DNA from: CAKMMH01 sp927798255
GTDB taxonomy: Bacteria; Bdellovibrionota_C; UBA2361; CAKMMH01
Direction of reading: 5' to 3'
Length of the DNA: 5,339 bases
Assembly: GCA_034180415.1 (NCBI GenBank)
Contig: JAXFOK010000061.1
Location: 1-5,339 of the forward strand
Of this stretch, positions 5,327-5,339 are shown in pieces. The notes under the pieces were generated by a model. It saw only the letters and a program-made list of their open reading frames with translations. It did no database searches and had not been told where the DNA came from. Positions within the stretch are counted from its first letter, which is position 1; every line of letters begins with the position of its first letter. The translations under genes and the position numbers were made by a program.

Positions 5327-5339
5327 TAAAGCTTACTTA

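Overview
The window is AT-rich, and most genes lie on the minus strand. The codon use, the A/T-rich intergenic DNA, a near-consensus sigma-54 promoter and an ester-cyclase remnant together fit a Campylobacter-like member of the Campylobacterota. That assignment is an inference; no rRNA or marker gene is present. The gene content is accessory: a P-loop ATPase, an AlbA/Schlafen-type regulator, a toxin-antitoxin pair, a decayed metabolic gene and an unknown protein.

Layout from left to right. (1) 2-1282, minus: an intact AAA_14/DUF4143 ATPase with a nuclease-like C-terminal fold. Its promoter is overlaid by three exact 17-bp repeats spaced 23 bp apart. (2) 1283-1759: 477 bp without a gene, also holding a second, unrelated-looking repeat set (three copies, 32-bp period) with no intact gene attached. 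(3) 1760-3107, minus: an AlbA_2/GHKL/winged-helix regulator whose reading frame is broken by one extra base near codon 17. (4) 3131-3178 and 3274-3309: two arrays of a perfect 12-bp tandem repeat, four and three copies, in front of that gene. (5) 3349-3733, minus: a SnoaL-like ester cyclase broken by two one-base deletions. (6) 3792-4506, minus: an overlapping HEPN/MNT toxin-antitoxin operon with both signature motifs intact. (7) 4507-4813: a divergent intergenic region with a promoter for the HEPN/MNT pair, a 26-bp perfect palindrome plus a third copy of its half-site, and a sigma-54 promoter pointing right. (8) 4814-5326, plus: an unrecognised 170-residue protein whose ATG lies almost at the predicted sigma-54 transcription start.

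The most striking theme is that each intact or broken accessory gene has its own short repeat set in its control region, and each set differs in sequence and period (17/23, about 18/32, 12/12, 16/about 24). This is what would be expected of self-contained cargo genes whose products, or closely linked regulators, recognise their own repeats. The repeats are seen directly; their function is inferred. Three one-base indels within about 700 bp affect two neighbouring genes, and all lie next to short A/T runs. They are either real decay or sequencing error, and this matters for whether the regulator is functional.
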